Shown here piece by piece: positions 13,934 through 20,947 of a stretch of DNA of 20,947 nucleotides (positions within the stretch are counted from its first letter, which is position 1; each line of letters starts with the position of its first letter). Under the pieces are notes generated by a model, which saw nothing but the letters and a program-made list of their open reading frames with translations, did not search any database and was not told where the DNA came from. Origin of the DNA: 2-02-FULL-47-50 sp964479045 (GTDB lineage: Bacteria > Pseudomonadota > Gammaproteobacteria > Eutrophobiales > Eutrophobiaceae); contig CAYZJI010000021.1 in the NCBI GenBank assembly GCA_964479045.1, forward strand, positions 1-20,947, read 5' to 3'. The position numbers were made by a program, and so were the translations under genes.

Positions 13934-14617
13934 GTGTTCAAGAGACTTTCTACGTATATATTATTAACACTTTTATCAATCAGCAGCCTGCCGTTGCAGG
14001 CAGAGCAGGGTGACTGGCTGGTGCGTTTGCGCGGCATCATGGTGCATCCGGATGACAGTAGTGGCCTGGTCAGTACCGGGGGCGTGCCACTGGCAGGTAC
14101 CGGCGTCGATGTGGACAGCCAGGCGGTGCCGGAAGTAGATGTCACGTACATGTTTCACAGAAACTGGGGCGTGGAAGTCATTGCCGGTGTGACGAATCAT
14201 GATGTCAGTTTTGAAACCGGTGCACCCGTCGCCGGGCTAACGCATGGTTTTGATTTATTTGATTCCTGGGTATTGCCTCCGACAGTGACCTTGCAGTATC
14301 ACTTCCTGCCGGAAAACAACATACGTCCCTATGTCGGGCTGGGCGTGAATTACACCCTGTTTTTCGAAAACGATGCATCGGATGAACTGGAAGCACTGGT
14401 GGGACCGGTCGATGTAGATATGGACAGCTCCTGGGGCTGGGCAGCACAGGCCGGCGTGGATGTTGATCTCAAGGACAACTGGTTTGTGAATCTGGACGTG
14501 AAGTATATCGATATTGATACCACCGCAACCTTGCTGACCGCGCCGCTGGGCCGTCTGAGCGTGGATGTTGAAGTGGATCCGATCGTCTTTGGTGCGGGCA
14601 TCGGTTACCGTTTCTAG
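13934..14617 (+). CDS. ompW: OmpW-family outer-membrane protein
   Basis: OmpW is an eight-stranded outer-membrane beta-barrel thought to pass small hydrophobic molecules. The 227-aa precursor has a signal peptide (MFKRLSTYILLTLLSISSLPLQA) with likely cleavage after A23, then WLVRLRGIMVHPDDSSG and the family's alternating strands (VDVTYMFHRNWGVEVIAGV, PTVTLQYHFLP, RPYVGLGVNYTLFF). It ends in GYRF, the terminal aromatic signal for barrel assembly. Length is normal. GTG 13934 is used, preceded by GGGGAG. It lies 69 bp after FNR box 3. No terminator is obvious before the yip1 promoter. Confidence 0.92.
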   Translation: MFKRLSTYILLTLLSISSLPLQAEQGDWLVRLRGIMVHPDDSSGLVSTGGVPLAGTGVDVDSQAVPEVDVTYMFHRNWGVEVIAGVTNHDVSFETGAPVAGLTHGFDLFDSWVLPPTVTLQYHFLPENNIRPYVGLGVNYTLFFENDASDELEALVGPVDVDMDSSWGWAAQAGVDVDLKDNWFVNLDVKYIDIDTTATLLTAPLGRLSVDVEVDPIVFGAGIGYRF

Positions 14618-14634
14618 GCTGCTGCGTCTTCACC

Positions 14635-14663
14635 TTGTAAATCAGCTTTGATGAAGCTATACC
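14635..14663 (+). promoter_or_regulatory. Sigma-70 promoter of the yip1-cco operon
   Basis: TTGTAA (14635-14640), a 17-bp spacer and TATACC (14658-14663) match the consensus hexamers at 4 of 6 each. The predicted start is near 14670, 30 bp before yip1. A lone TTGAT half-site lies in the spacer (14648-14652), with no matching second half. Confidence 0.5.
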
Positions 14664-14699
14664 AATACTGTTGCCGGAAAAATAACAGGAAGAGCCAGG

Positions 14700-15299
14700 A
14701 TGTTGATTGAACACATCATCGGATTCTTTGTGCATCCGTCGGAAGAGTGGGTCGCCGTACGCGAGCGTTCCTTACGCATGGCGCAGGTGATCTTTCATGT
14801 GCTTCTGCTGGGAGCAATCCCGGTAATCAGCGGTTACATCGGCACCACGCAATTCGGCTGGCAAATCGGGACGGCGGAGACCATCAAACTGACGCCCTCC
14901 AGCGCGGCTGTCATTGCGGTATGTTATTACCTGATTATTATCTTCGCCGTGTTCTCCATGGCCTGGATGATTCACTGGATGGGGGAAACCTATGGCGCGC
15001 GCCAGCCCATGACCCGCTGCCTGCAACTTGCCGCCTATATTCCCATTCCTTTGTTTCTGGTCGGTGTTACCCAAATGTATCCGGTGTTATGGCTGAACCT
15101 GATCATCGGCATACCAGCGGCGACCTATACCGTCTTCCTGTTGTACACCGGTATCCCGGTGATGATGGAAATCACGCCGGAGCGCGGGTTTTTGTTTTCC
15201 AGCGCGGTGCTGGCCTTCGGTCTGGTAGGTCTGGTCGGCGTGCTGGCGGCGACAGTGATTTTGTGGAGTTTTGGTCTGGGGCCGGTGTTTACCAGTTAG
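14700..15299 (+). CDS. Yip1-domain membrane protein of unknown role
   Basis: A 199-aa protein with about five hydrophobic helices and the Yip1/YIF1-type layout seen in bacterial YIP1 proteins: an N-terminal FFVHPSEEWVAVRER amphipathic segment, membrane spans from about residue 30, and a YIPIPLFLVG mid-region. Bacterial Yip1-domain proteins have no settled function. It is preceded by AGGA and a sigma-70 promoter, and its stop is 12 bp before the ccoN ATG, so it should be cotranscribed with the oxidase. An assembly or membrane-organising role is inferred from position only. Confidence 0.8.
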   Translation: MLIEHIIGFFVHPSEEWVAVRERSLRMAQVIFHVLLLGAIPVISGYIGTTQFGWQIGTAETIKLTPSSAAVIAVCYYLIIIFAVFSMAWMIHWMGETYGARQPMTRCLQLAAYIPIPLFLVGVTQMYPVLWLNLIIGIPAATYTVFLLYTGIPVMMEITPERGFLFSSAVLAFGLVGLVGVLAATVILWSFGLGPVFTS

Positions 15300-15311
15300 G
15301 GAATCCTGAAC

Positions 15312-16703
15312 ATGAGCGAAACAGAAAATACCTACAACTATAAAGTCGTGCGCCAGTTTGCGATTATGACGATTATCTGGGGTATTGTCGGCATGGCGGT
15401 CGGAGTGTTGATCGCCGCGCAATTGGCCTGGCCCGCATTGAATTTTGATGTTCCATGGCTGACGTTCAGCCGGTTACGCCCGCTGCATACCAATGCGGTA
15501 ATCTTTGCGTTTGGTGGTTGCGCCTTGTTCGCAACGTCCTATTACATTGTGCAACGCACCTGCCATGTGCGTCTGGTTGATGATCGACTGGCGGCTTTTA
15601 CCTTCTGGGGCTGGCAACTGGTGATACTGGCTGCGGCGATCAGTCTGCCGTTGGGATACACCACTTCGAAAGAATATGCCGAGCTCGAATGGCCGATCGA
15701 TCTGCTGATCACCGCTGTGTGGGTCGTGTATGCGTATGTGTTCTTCGGGACCATTGCAAAACGCAAGGTACGGCACATCTATGTCGCGAACTGGTTTTTC
15801 GGTGCCTATATCATTACCGTTGCCATACTGCATATCTTCAACAGTCTCGCCATGCCGGTGAGTTTCCTGAAGTCCTATTCAGTGTATGCCGGCGTGCAGG
15901 ACGCCATGGTGCAGTGGTGGTACGGCCATAACGCTGTCGGCTTTTTCCTCACCGCCGCATTTCTGGGCATGATGTATTACTTTGTGCCCAAACAGGCGGA
16001 ACGTCCGGTGTATTCCTATCGCCTGTCCATCGTGCATTTCTGGGCACTGATCTTTGTGTATATCTGGGCCGGTCCGCATCACCTGCATTACACGGCATTG
16101 CCGGACTGGACCCAGTCACTCGGCATGGTGATGTCGTTAATATTACTCGCGCCATCGTGGGGCGGCATGATCAACGGCATCATGACACTCTCTGGCGCGT
16201 GGCAGAAACTCCGTACCGATCCCATCTTGCGTTTCCTCATCGTGTCATTGTCTTTCTATGGCATGTCAGTGAACGCGCTTTCGCATTACACCGACTGGAC
16301 CATCGGCCATGTGCATTCCGGCGCATTGGGCTGGGTGGCCTTCATCACTATCGGCAGCATGTATTACCTGATTCCACGTCTGTATGGCAAAACCATACAT
16401 AGCGTCCGCATGATCGAGGCACACTTCTGGTTGTCGACAATAGGTATCGTGTTGTACATCACCGCGATGTGGGTGTCCGGCATCATGCAGGGTTTGATGT
16501 GGCGCGCGGTGCATCCCGATGGCACGTTGATCTACAGCTTTGTTGAATCCGTGCAGGCCATGCATCCGTTCTACATCATCCGTACACTCGGCGGCCTGCT
16601 GTTCCTGATCGGCATGCTGATCATGGCCTACAACCTGTGGAAGACGATTGCCGGCGCGAAACCGGTGACGGCAAACATTCCGGCACCGGCGCTGGCGCAT
16701 TGA
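15312..16703 (+). CDS. ccoN: cbb3-type cytochrome c oxidase subunit I
   Basis: CcoN is the catalytic heme-copper subunit of the high-affinity cbb3 oxidase, reducing O2 to water and pumping protons. The 463-aa protein has about 12 membrane helices. Conserved ligands are H59 (RPLHTNAV) and H335 for low-spin heme b, H333 (IGHVHSGALGW) for heme b3, and H206 (WWYGHNAVGF), H256 and H257 (WAGPHHLHY) for CuB. Y250 in VYIWAGPHH is the expected cross-linked tyrosine of C-type oxidases. No key residue is missing. AGGGA lies upstream of ATG 15312. ccoO follows after 10 bp. Confidence 0.98.
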   Translation: MSETENTYNYKVVRQFAIMTIIWGIVGMAVGVLIAAQLAWPALNFDVPWLTFSRLRPLHTNAVIFAFGGCALFATSYYIVQRTCHVRLVDDRLAAFTFWGWQLVILAAAISLPLGYTTSKEYAELEWPIDLLITAVWVVYAYVFFGTIAKRKVRHIYVANWFFGAYIITVAILHIFNSLAMPVSFLKSYSVYAGVQDAMVQWWYGHNAVGFFLTAAFLGMMYYFVPKQAERPVYSYRLSIVHFWALIFVYIWAGPHHLHYTALPDWTQSLGMVMSLILLAPSWGGMINGIMTLSGAWQKLRTDPILRFLIVSLSFYGMSVNALSHYTDWTIGHVHSGALGWVAFITIGSMYYLIPRLYGKTIHSVRMIEAHFWLSTIGIVLYITAMWVSGIMQGLMWRAVHPDGTLIYSFVESVQAMHPFYIIRTLGGLLFLIGMLIMAYNLWKTIAGAKPVTANIPAPALAH

Positions 16704-16713
16704 GGACAAAGTC

Positions 16714-17328
16714 ATGTCGCAAGGTCACGAAAAAGTCGAAACCAATCTGCAACTGATGATGATCCTGATCCTCGTCGTGATCAGCATCGGCGGTCTGGTG
16801 CAGATCGTTCCATTGTTCTTCATGCAGTCCACCACGGAAGCAGTAGAAGGCCTGAAGCCGTATAACGCCCTGCAACTCACCGGACGGGATATTTATGTGC
16901 GCGAGAGTTGTTATGTGTGTCATTCGCAGATGATCCGGCCATTCCGTGCCGAGACCGAACGCTATGGTCATTATTCTGTTGCAGGCGAGTTCGTGTATGA
17001 CAGGCCGTTCCAGTGGGGCTCAAAACGTACCGGGCCGGATCTGGCACGGGTCGGCGGCCGTTACAGTGATGAATGGCATATTACCCATCTGATCAATCCA
17101 CGCGATGTCGTGCCGGAATCGATCATGCCCGGTTATCCGTGGCTTGCGGAAAACCTGCTCGATCCGGCCGAGATCAAACCCAAAATGCGCGTGTTACAGA
17201 ACCTGGGTGTGCCCTATACCGATGAGCAGATACAGAATGCGCCGGCCATGCTGGAAGGCAAAACTGAAATGGATGCCATCGTCGCTTATCTGCAAGTGCT
17301 CGGCACCGCCATCAAGACGCGGAGATGA
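16714..17328 (+). CDS. ccoO: cbb3-type cytochrome c oxidase subunit II (monoheme cytochrome c)
   Basis: CcoO is a membrane-anchored periplasmic cytochrome c passing electrons from CcoP to CcoN. The 204-aa protein has one N-terminal transmembrane helix (about residues 12-37), then heme motif CYVCH (C66, C69, H70) in YVRESCYVCHSQMIRPFRAE. M138 in ESIMPGYPWL is the expected axial ligand. The QWGSKRTGPDLARVGGRYSD segment is characteristic. GAGGA overlapping the ccoN stop acts as ribosome site. Length is normal. Confidence 0.97.
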   Translation: MSQGHEKVETNLQLMMILILVVISIGGLVQIVPLFFMQSTTEAVEGLKPYNALQLTGRDIYVRESCYVCHSQMIRPFRAETERYGHYSVAGEFVYDRPFQWGSKRTGPDLARVGGRYSDEWHITHLINPRDVVPESIMPGYPWLAENLLDPAEIKPKMRVLQNLGVPYTDEQIQNAPAMLEGKTEMDAIVAYLQVLGTAIKTRR

Positions 17329-17330
17329 AC

Positions 17331-17489
17331 ATGAACTTCGGGCTGATACAGGGGTTGTGGACGATTGCCGTGATGATTTTCTTCATCGGTGTGGTGATCT
17401 GGGCCTGGAGCGGTAAACGCAAAAAAGAATTTGATGAAGCGGCGCAGATCCCGTTTCGTGAAGATAATGATACAGACAACATCCGATAG
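17331..17489 (+). CDS. ccoQ: cbb3 oxidase small subunit CcoQ
   Basis: A 52-aa single-helix subunit that stabilises CcoP in the complex in several species. The sequence MNFGLIQGLWTIAVMIFFIGVVIWAW then SGKRKKEFDEAAQIPF matches CcoQ/FixQ: one helix, a KRK basic stop, and the FDEAA-x-IPF motif. I prefer ATG 17331, with GGAGA five bases upstream. ATG 17325 is in frame and overlaps the ccoO stop. It sits between ccoO and ccoP, as expected. Confidence 0.93.
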   Translation: MNFGLIQGLWTIAVMIFFIGVVIWAWSGKRKKEFDEAAQIPFREDNDTDNIR

Positions 17490-17498
17490 ACAACCATC

Positions 17499-18422
17499 AT
17501 GACTACGTTCACCAGCAGCTTCTGGAGTATTTTTATCATTGCGATCGTGGTGCTGTCGTTCGCTGGCATTTTCTGGCTGATCCGTTGGTCCTCCAGGGGC
17601 AAACCCGGCAAGTCTCCAGAGGGCAAGGTCGAGACCATGGGCCATGTCTGGGACGAAACGCTGGAGGAACTCAACAATCCGCTGCCACGCTGGTGGCTGA
17701 TCATGTTTTATATCACGTTGTTTTTCGGAATCGCTTACCTGTTGTTGTATCCGGGTCTGGGATCATTTGGCGGGGTACTGGGCTGGACGCAAACCGGACA
17801 ATATGATGGTGAAGTCAACAGCGCGAATGAAACCTACGGCCCTATCTATGAAAAATATGCCGGTACGGATATTCCGGCACTGGTCAATGATCCGGAAGCG
17901 ATACGTATCGGTGCACGGTTGTATTCCACGTATTGCACCACCTGTCATGGTTCCGATGCACGTGGTGTGCGTGGCTATCCCAATCTGCGTGATCATGACT
18001 GGCTTTACGGCGGCGCTCCCGAGAATATCAAACAGACCATCATGGAAGGACGGCAGGGGGCCATGCCGCCGTGGGGAGAACTGCTCGGGCATGAAGGTGT
18101 GTTTCAGGTGGCGCAGTATGTGCAGGGACTGAGCGGGCGGCAGGTGGATTCCGTGGTCGCGTATCAGGGCAAACAACTCTTCGATAAAAACTGTGCGGTC
18201 TGTCATGGTGCGGAGGGCAAGGGCAATCAGGCATTGGGTGCGCCCAATCTTTCTGACAATGTGTGGTTGTATGGCGGCAGTCAGAAGCAGATTATTGAAA
18301 GCATCACGTCAGGACGTAATGGTGTCATGCCGGCACACAAGGAATTCCTCGGTGCAGCGAAAGTGCATCTGCTGGCGGCCTACATTTACGGCCTCAGTGT
18401 CGATGAAAACCTGCACGAATAA
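17499..18422 (+). CDS. ccoP: cbb3-type cytochrome c oxidase subunit III (diheme cytochrome c)
   Basis: CcoP is the diheme entry point for electrons from soluble or membrane cytochrome c. The 307-aa protein has two N-terminal membrane segments (about residues 8-28 and 65-86) joined by the conserved HVWDETLEELNNPLPRWW loop. Two cytochrome c domains follow: CTTCH (146-150) with M189 in AMPPW, and CAVCH (232-236) with M277 in VMPAH. This is the standard two-helix, two-heme form. It starts 9 bp after ccoQ, with little Shine-Dalgarno, so translation probably relies on coupling. Confidence 0.97.
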   Translation: MTTFTSSFWSIFIIAIVVLSFAGIFWLIRWSSRGKPGKSPEGKVETMGHVWDETLEELNNPLPRWWLIMFYITLFFGIAYLLLYPGLGSFGGVLGWTQTGQYDGEVNSANETYGPIYEKYAGTDIPALVNDPEAIRIGARLYSTYCTTCHGSDARGVRGYPNLRDHDWLYGGAPENIKQTIMEGRQGAMPPWGELLGHEGVFQVAQYVQGLSGRQVDSVVAYQGKQLFDKNCAVCHGAEGKGNQALGAPNLSDNVWLYGGSQKQIIESITSGRNGVMPAHKEFLGAAKVHLLAAYIYGLSVDENLHE

Positions 18423-18448
18423 ACAGTACCAGTAGTTGTCCGGCCGTC

Positions 18449-19855
18449 ATGTCTGAATCCGCTGTTGCAGCCCCTGTCCGTAACGGGGACAGTATTGAGT
18501 CTGTCCTCTATGAAAAGCGGCAAAAAATCTATCCGCGTGAAGTGCATGGAACGTTTGCCTGGCTGCGTATCATGTCAGTCATTGTATTGTTGGGCCTGTT
18601 CTATGGTTGCGCCTGGCTGCAGTGGGACGGACGTCAGGCCATTTTGTGGGATTTGCCCGCACGTAAATTTTATGTATTCGGTTTGACCTTCTGGCCGCAG
18701 GATTTTATTTATCTCACCTTTATGTTAATCATCGCCGGCCTGTCGTTGTTTTTCTTTACAGCGATTGCGGGACGATTATGGTGTGGTTATGCCTGTCCGC
18801 AAACCGTGTGGACCGAGTCCTTTCTCTGGATCGAGCGACTGATCGAAGGCGATCGTTCACAACAGATGCGGCTGGACAAGGAACCGTGGTCGTTTCGCAA
18901 ACTACGTATCAAATCCACCAAGCATTTTATCTGGATTACGTTCTCGCTATTTACAGGCTTCACGTTTGTCGGTTATTTCACGCCCATCCGTGAATTATGG
19001 ACTGCAATCGTGGCCCTGAATACCGGGCCGTGGGAAACCTTCTGGGTGTTGTTCTACGCGTTCGCGACTTATGGCAATGCCGGCTGGATGCGTGAGCAGG
19101 TCTGCAAATACATGTGTCCGTATGCACGCTTTCAATGTGCCATGTTTGATAAGGATACAATGATCGTTTCTTATGACCAGACCCGTGGTGATCCGAAAGG
19201 TCCGCGCAACAAAAAAATCGATCACAAAGCCAGGGGTCTTGGCGATTGTATCGACTGCAAATTGTGTGTGCAGGTATGTCCAACCGGGATAGATATACGC
19301 AATGGCCTGCAATATGAATGTATAGGGTGCTCTGCCTGTATCGATGCCTGTGATTTCGTGATGGACAACATGGGCTATCAACGTGGATTGATCCGTTACA
19401 CCACTCAACATGAACTGGAAGGTATCAGGACGAAAATATTGCGGCCGCGTATCGTTATCTATGCGGTTATACTGCTCATTCTCGTGGCGGGTTTAACGTA
19501 CAGCATTATTACCCGTGTACCGCTGGAACTCGATATTATCCGTGATCGCAACCAGCTTTATCGTGAAACAGATACTGGTCAGATCGAGAATATTTATACA
19601 TTAAAAATATTAAATATGGATGAGCATGCACATCATTACCGGCTGAGTGTCAGTGGCATCGATAATCTTGAATTAATTATGGACAACCCTGAGATCTTTG
19701 TTGAGACCGGTGTGGTGGCCGACATCCCCGTCAGGCTGCGGGTTGAAGAATCTGATCTCGAAGCACGCAGTAACGAAGTGATCTTCACGCTTGAAGCGGT
19801 CGATAATCAACGGCTGCAAATCCGCAAGGAAGGCCGTTTCCTCGGGCCGGGTTGA
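18449..19855 (+). CDS. ccoG: CcoG (FixG/RdxA) membrane ferredoxin, cupric reductase
   Basis: CcoG is a membrane iron-sulfur protein reported in Rhodobacter to reduce Cu(II) to Cu(I) for cbb3 assembly. The 468-aa protein has several membrane helices, the cysteine motifs CGYACPQTVW and CKYMCPYARFQC, then two [4Fe-4S] sites in CIDCKLCVQVCP and CIGCSACIDACD. A C-terminal immunoglobulin-like domain follows (about residue 350 on; FixG C-terminal domain). It is 26 bp after ccoP, and its TGA overlaps the ccoH start by one base (TGATG). Confidence 0.95.
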   Translation: MSESAVAAPVRNGDSIESVLYEKRQKIYPREVHGTFAWLRIMSVIVLLGLFYGCAWLQWDGRQAILWDLPARKFYVFGLTFWPQDFIYLTFMLIIAGLSLFFFTAIAGRLWCGYACPQTVWTESFLWIERLIEGDRSQQMRLDKEPWSFRKLRIKSTKHFIWITFSLFTGFTFVGYFTPIRELWTAIVALNTGPWETFWVLFYAFATYGNAGWMREQVCKYMCPYARFQCAMFDKDTMIVSYDQTRGDPKGPRNKKIDHKARGLGDCIDCKLCVQVCPTGIDIRNGLQYECIGCSACIDACDFVMDNMGYQRGLIRYTTQHELEGIRTKILRPRIVIYAVILLILVAGLTYSIITRVPLELDIIRDRNQLYRETDTGQIENIYTLKILNMDEHAHHYRLSVSGIDNLELIMDNPEIFVETGVVADIPVRLRVEESDLEARSNEVIFTLEAVDNQRLQIRKEGRFLGPG

Positions 19856-20346
19856 TGATGAACAATAGCATATTGAAAAAAACCGAAGCTGCAGTCTGGT
19901 ATCGCGAACCCTATGTCTGGTTACTGATCCTGTTTCCATTCGCCGCTGTCGGTATGGGCATCATCATGATTACCCTTGCACTCAAGTCTGATGACGGGCT
20001 GGTGGTGGATGACTATTACAAAAAAGGGCTGGAGATCAACATGGATCTGGCCCGGGATCGGGCGGCAGAAAATTTTGCGATAACCGCTGAATTGGCCGTT
20101 AACCCGGATGGCCGGACTATGCGGCTGACACTGGATGGCAATGATACATTTATATCACCAGAAACCATACAAGCCCGGTTCATCCACCGCACCCGCAGCG
20201 GCCTTGATCAAACCGTTACCATGACGCGGATTGCCGACAATTTTTATACTTCACCTATGCCGAAACTTGTCTCAGGGAACTGGAAAGTTTTGCTGGAGTC
20301 TGACAGTTGGCGGTATTACCTCGAATATCAGGTAAATTTCCTGTAA
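19855..20346 (+). CDS. ccoH: CcoH (FixH) family cbb3 assembly protein
   Basis: CcoH is a single-span protein that associates with cbb3 oxidase during assembly, together with CcoI. The product is about 163 aa: the cytoplasmic start WYREPYVWLL, one membrane helix (about residues 20-45) with the LKSDDGLVVDDYYKKGLEIN signature after it, and a periplasmic beta domain. The start may be ATG 19855 or 19858. Usual order is ccoGHIS; here ccoI and ccoS are elsewhere on the other strand. Confidence 0.92.
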   Translation: MMNNSILKKTEAAVWYREPYVWLLILFPFAAVGMGIIMITLALKSDDGLVVDDYYKKGLEINMDLARDRAAENFAITAELAVNPDGRTMRLTLDGNDTFISPETIQARFIHRTRSGLDQTVTMTRIADNFYTSPMPKLVSGNWKVLLESDSWRYYLEYQVNFL

Positions 20347-20358
20347 CCTGCCGTTCCT

Positions 20359-20382
20359 TTTGCCCGGATAATAAAGGGCAAA
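20359..20382. other. Stem-loop between ccoH and the lipoprotein gene
   Basis: TTTGCCC pairs with GGGCAAA (7 bp, 10-nt loop). A T-rich stretch follows only after about 10 bases, so it is a weak terminator or an RNA-processing hairpin. It could partly separate the lipoprotein gene from the cco transcript. Confidence 0.35.
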
Positions 20383-20427
20383 CCGTATAACTGTTTTTAT
20401 TCATCCGAGAATCAGGAGGCATAACTG

Positions 20428-20778
20428 ATGAAAAATATTTTTGTAACGTTATTTATCGCAGGTTTGGTGACGGGTTGTGGTGGCGATGATGCGGATCAGA
20501 GCAAGACCGCGGCAGCAACAGCGCCGGCCGAGACAGCCTCTTCAGCTCCGGCTGTTGCTGAAGGCCCGGGCGAAATCAGCCCCGGTGTCTATAAACTCAT
20601 CGATGGCATCATGATCGTCGATCATGCCCGTGATGAAAAAGAGTTTGAACTGAGACGCTCCATCAGCAGTGTTGAATCGCTGCTGGAAAGCGCAAAGAAA
20701 GCCGGGCAGGATACTGCTGAACTTCAGGCCCGTCTGGGTGAACTGCAGAAGCAGTTGAAGGATCTGCTGGCTGGATAA
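20428..20778 (+). CDS. Small lipoprotein with a C-terminal coiled coil, unknown function
   Basis: I do not recognise a family. The 116-aa precursor has a lipoprotein signal MKNIFVTLFIAGLVTGC, with the lipid-accepting C17 followed by GGDD; an acidic +2 is absent, so outer-membrane sorting is likely. An Ala/Thr/Pro-rich linker (about 25-45) leads to a short segment GVYKLIDGIMIVDHARDEKE and a predicted coiled coil (about 75-115, with SVESLLESAKKAGQDTAELQARLGELQKQLKDLL). AGGAGG lies 8 bp before ATG. It ends the cco region and is followed by a strong terminator. Confidence 0.78.
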   Translation: MKNIFVTLFIAGLVTGCGGDDADQSKTAAATAPAETASSAPAVAEGPGEISPGVYKLIDGIMIVDHARDEKEFELRRSISSVESLLESAKKAGQDTAELQARLGELQKQLKDLLAG

Positions 20779-20802
20779 TTTACAGTTGCAGTACCAGCGC
20801 AC

Positions 20803-20835
20803 AAACGGCAGGCAACCCCTGCCGTTTCTGTTTTA
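20803..20835 (+). terminator. Rho-independent terminator after the lipoprotein gene
   Basis: A perfect 10-bp stem AAACGGCAGG/CCTGCCGTTT (20803-20812 with 20818-20827) with a 5-nt loop is followed by CTGTTTTA. It lies 24 bp after the stop and closes the cco-lipoprotein transcription unit. Confidence 0.85.
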
Positions 20836-20881
20836 GCAGCCGTCTTTCCGGAAGGCGAACACATGAAGCCATCCGGTATCT

Positions 20882-20947
20882 CCTTCCCCCTGGAGGGGGA
20901 AGGCACGACTGCATGGCCGCTCTTGCGCATCCTGCGCTCGCGGCATT
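20882..20947. repeat. Hairpin and repeat-like sequence at the window end
   Basis: A perfect 9-bp hairpin (CCTTCCCCC/GGGGGAAGG, 20882-20890 with 20895-20903, loop TGGA) is followed by 44 bases with no gene. On the minus strand the last bases read GCGAGCGCAGGAT, close to the GCGAGCAGGAT start of element B, so this may be another partial member of the same repeat family. Confidence 0.45.

Noticed and set aside
14648..14660. FNR box in the yip1-cco promoter
   Set aside because: Only a TTGAT half-site; the second half does not match ATCAA.
14747..15343. A 198-codon plus-strand ORF overlapping yip1
   Set aside because: An out-of-frame shadow of yip1 rich in Arg, Gly and His, without a ribosome site.

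Overview
The window looks like part of a facultatively anaerobic or microaerobic gammaproteobacterium, probably seen as a whole metagenome contig. The pcnB-folK-dNK-panB-panC-panD order is typical of Gammaproteobacteria. A RegB/RegA redox pair, an FNR regulator and a full cbb3 oxidase cluster together resemble sulfur-oxidising or Chromatiales-like lineages. That last placement is an inference from gene content, not from a phylogeny.

Layout. (1) 1-505 holds tRNA-Glu sequence on the minus strand: an intact tRNA-Glu(CTC) nested between two fragments of another tRNA-Glu. The fragments are split exactly at the T-loop and flanked by two inverted, hairpin-rich repeat elements. (2) 640-5196 is a plus-strand housekeeping run: poly(A) polymerase, HPPK (folate), a deoxynucleoside kinase, and PanB/PanC/PanD (pantothenate). 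(3) 5213-6998 is regB-regA on the minus strand, with a probable autoregulatory RegA site upstream. (4) 7094-8712 has a CinA-type domain protein, then a minus-strand CBS-domain/DksA-TraR-like pair behind a perfect FNR box. (5) 8991-11098 has fnr, a minus-strand small heat-shock protein behind a second perfect FNR box, and a SafE/TauE-like membrane protein. (6) 11112-13747 is ccoI-ccoS on the minus strand. (7) 13934-20778 is ompW, then yip1-ccoN-ccoO-ccoQ-ccoP-ccoG-ccoH and a small lipoprotein. A strong terminator follows, and then a repeat at the window edge.

How it fits together. From about 5.2 kb on, nearly everything concerns low-oxygen respiration. RegBA and FNR sense redox state or oxygen. 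CcoNOQP is the high-affinity terminal oxidase; CcoG, CcoH, CcoI and CcoS handle copper delivery and assembly. Three FNR boxes are the same 14-mer, TTGATCCAGATCAA, in one orientation or the other. They sit before the CBS/DksA-like pair, before hsp20, and between ccoI and ompW, which suggests a compact local FNR regulon. Two genes too short for ordinary ORF cut-offs, ccoS (50 aa) and ccoQ (52 aa), were found by reading the gaps.

The best candidates for something undescribed are the nested or broken tRNA-Glu locus with its covarying palindromic elements, and the FNR-controlled stress genes (hsp20, CBS/DksA-like). The tRNA locus also carries a warning: its first 55 bases recur exactly, which may reflect an assembly-graph loop. 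Gene-free stretches over 300 bases occur only within 1-639 and are described there.
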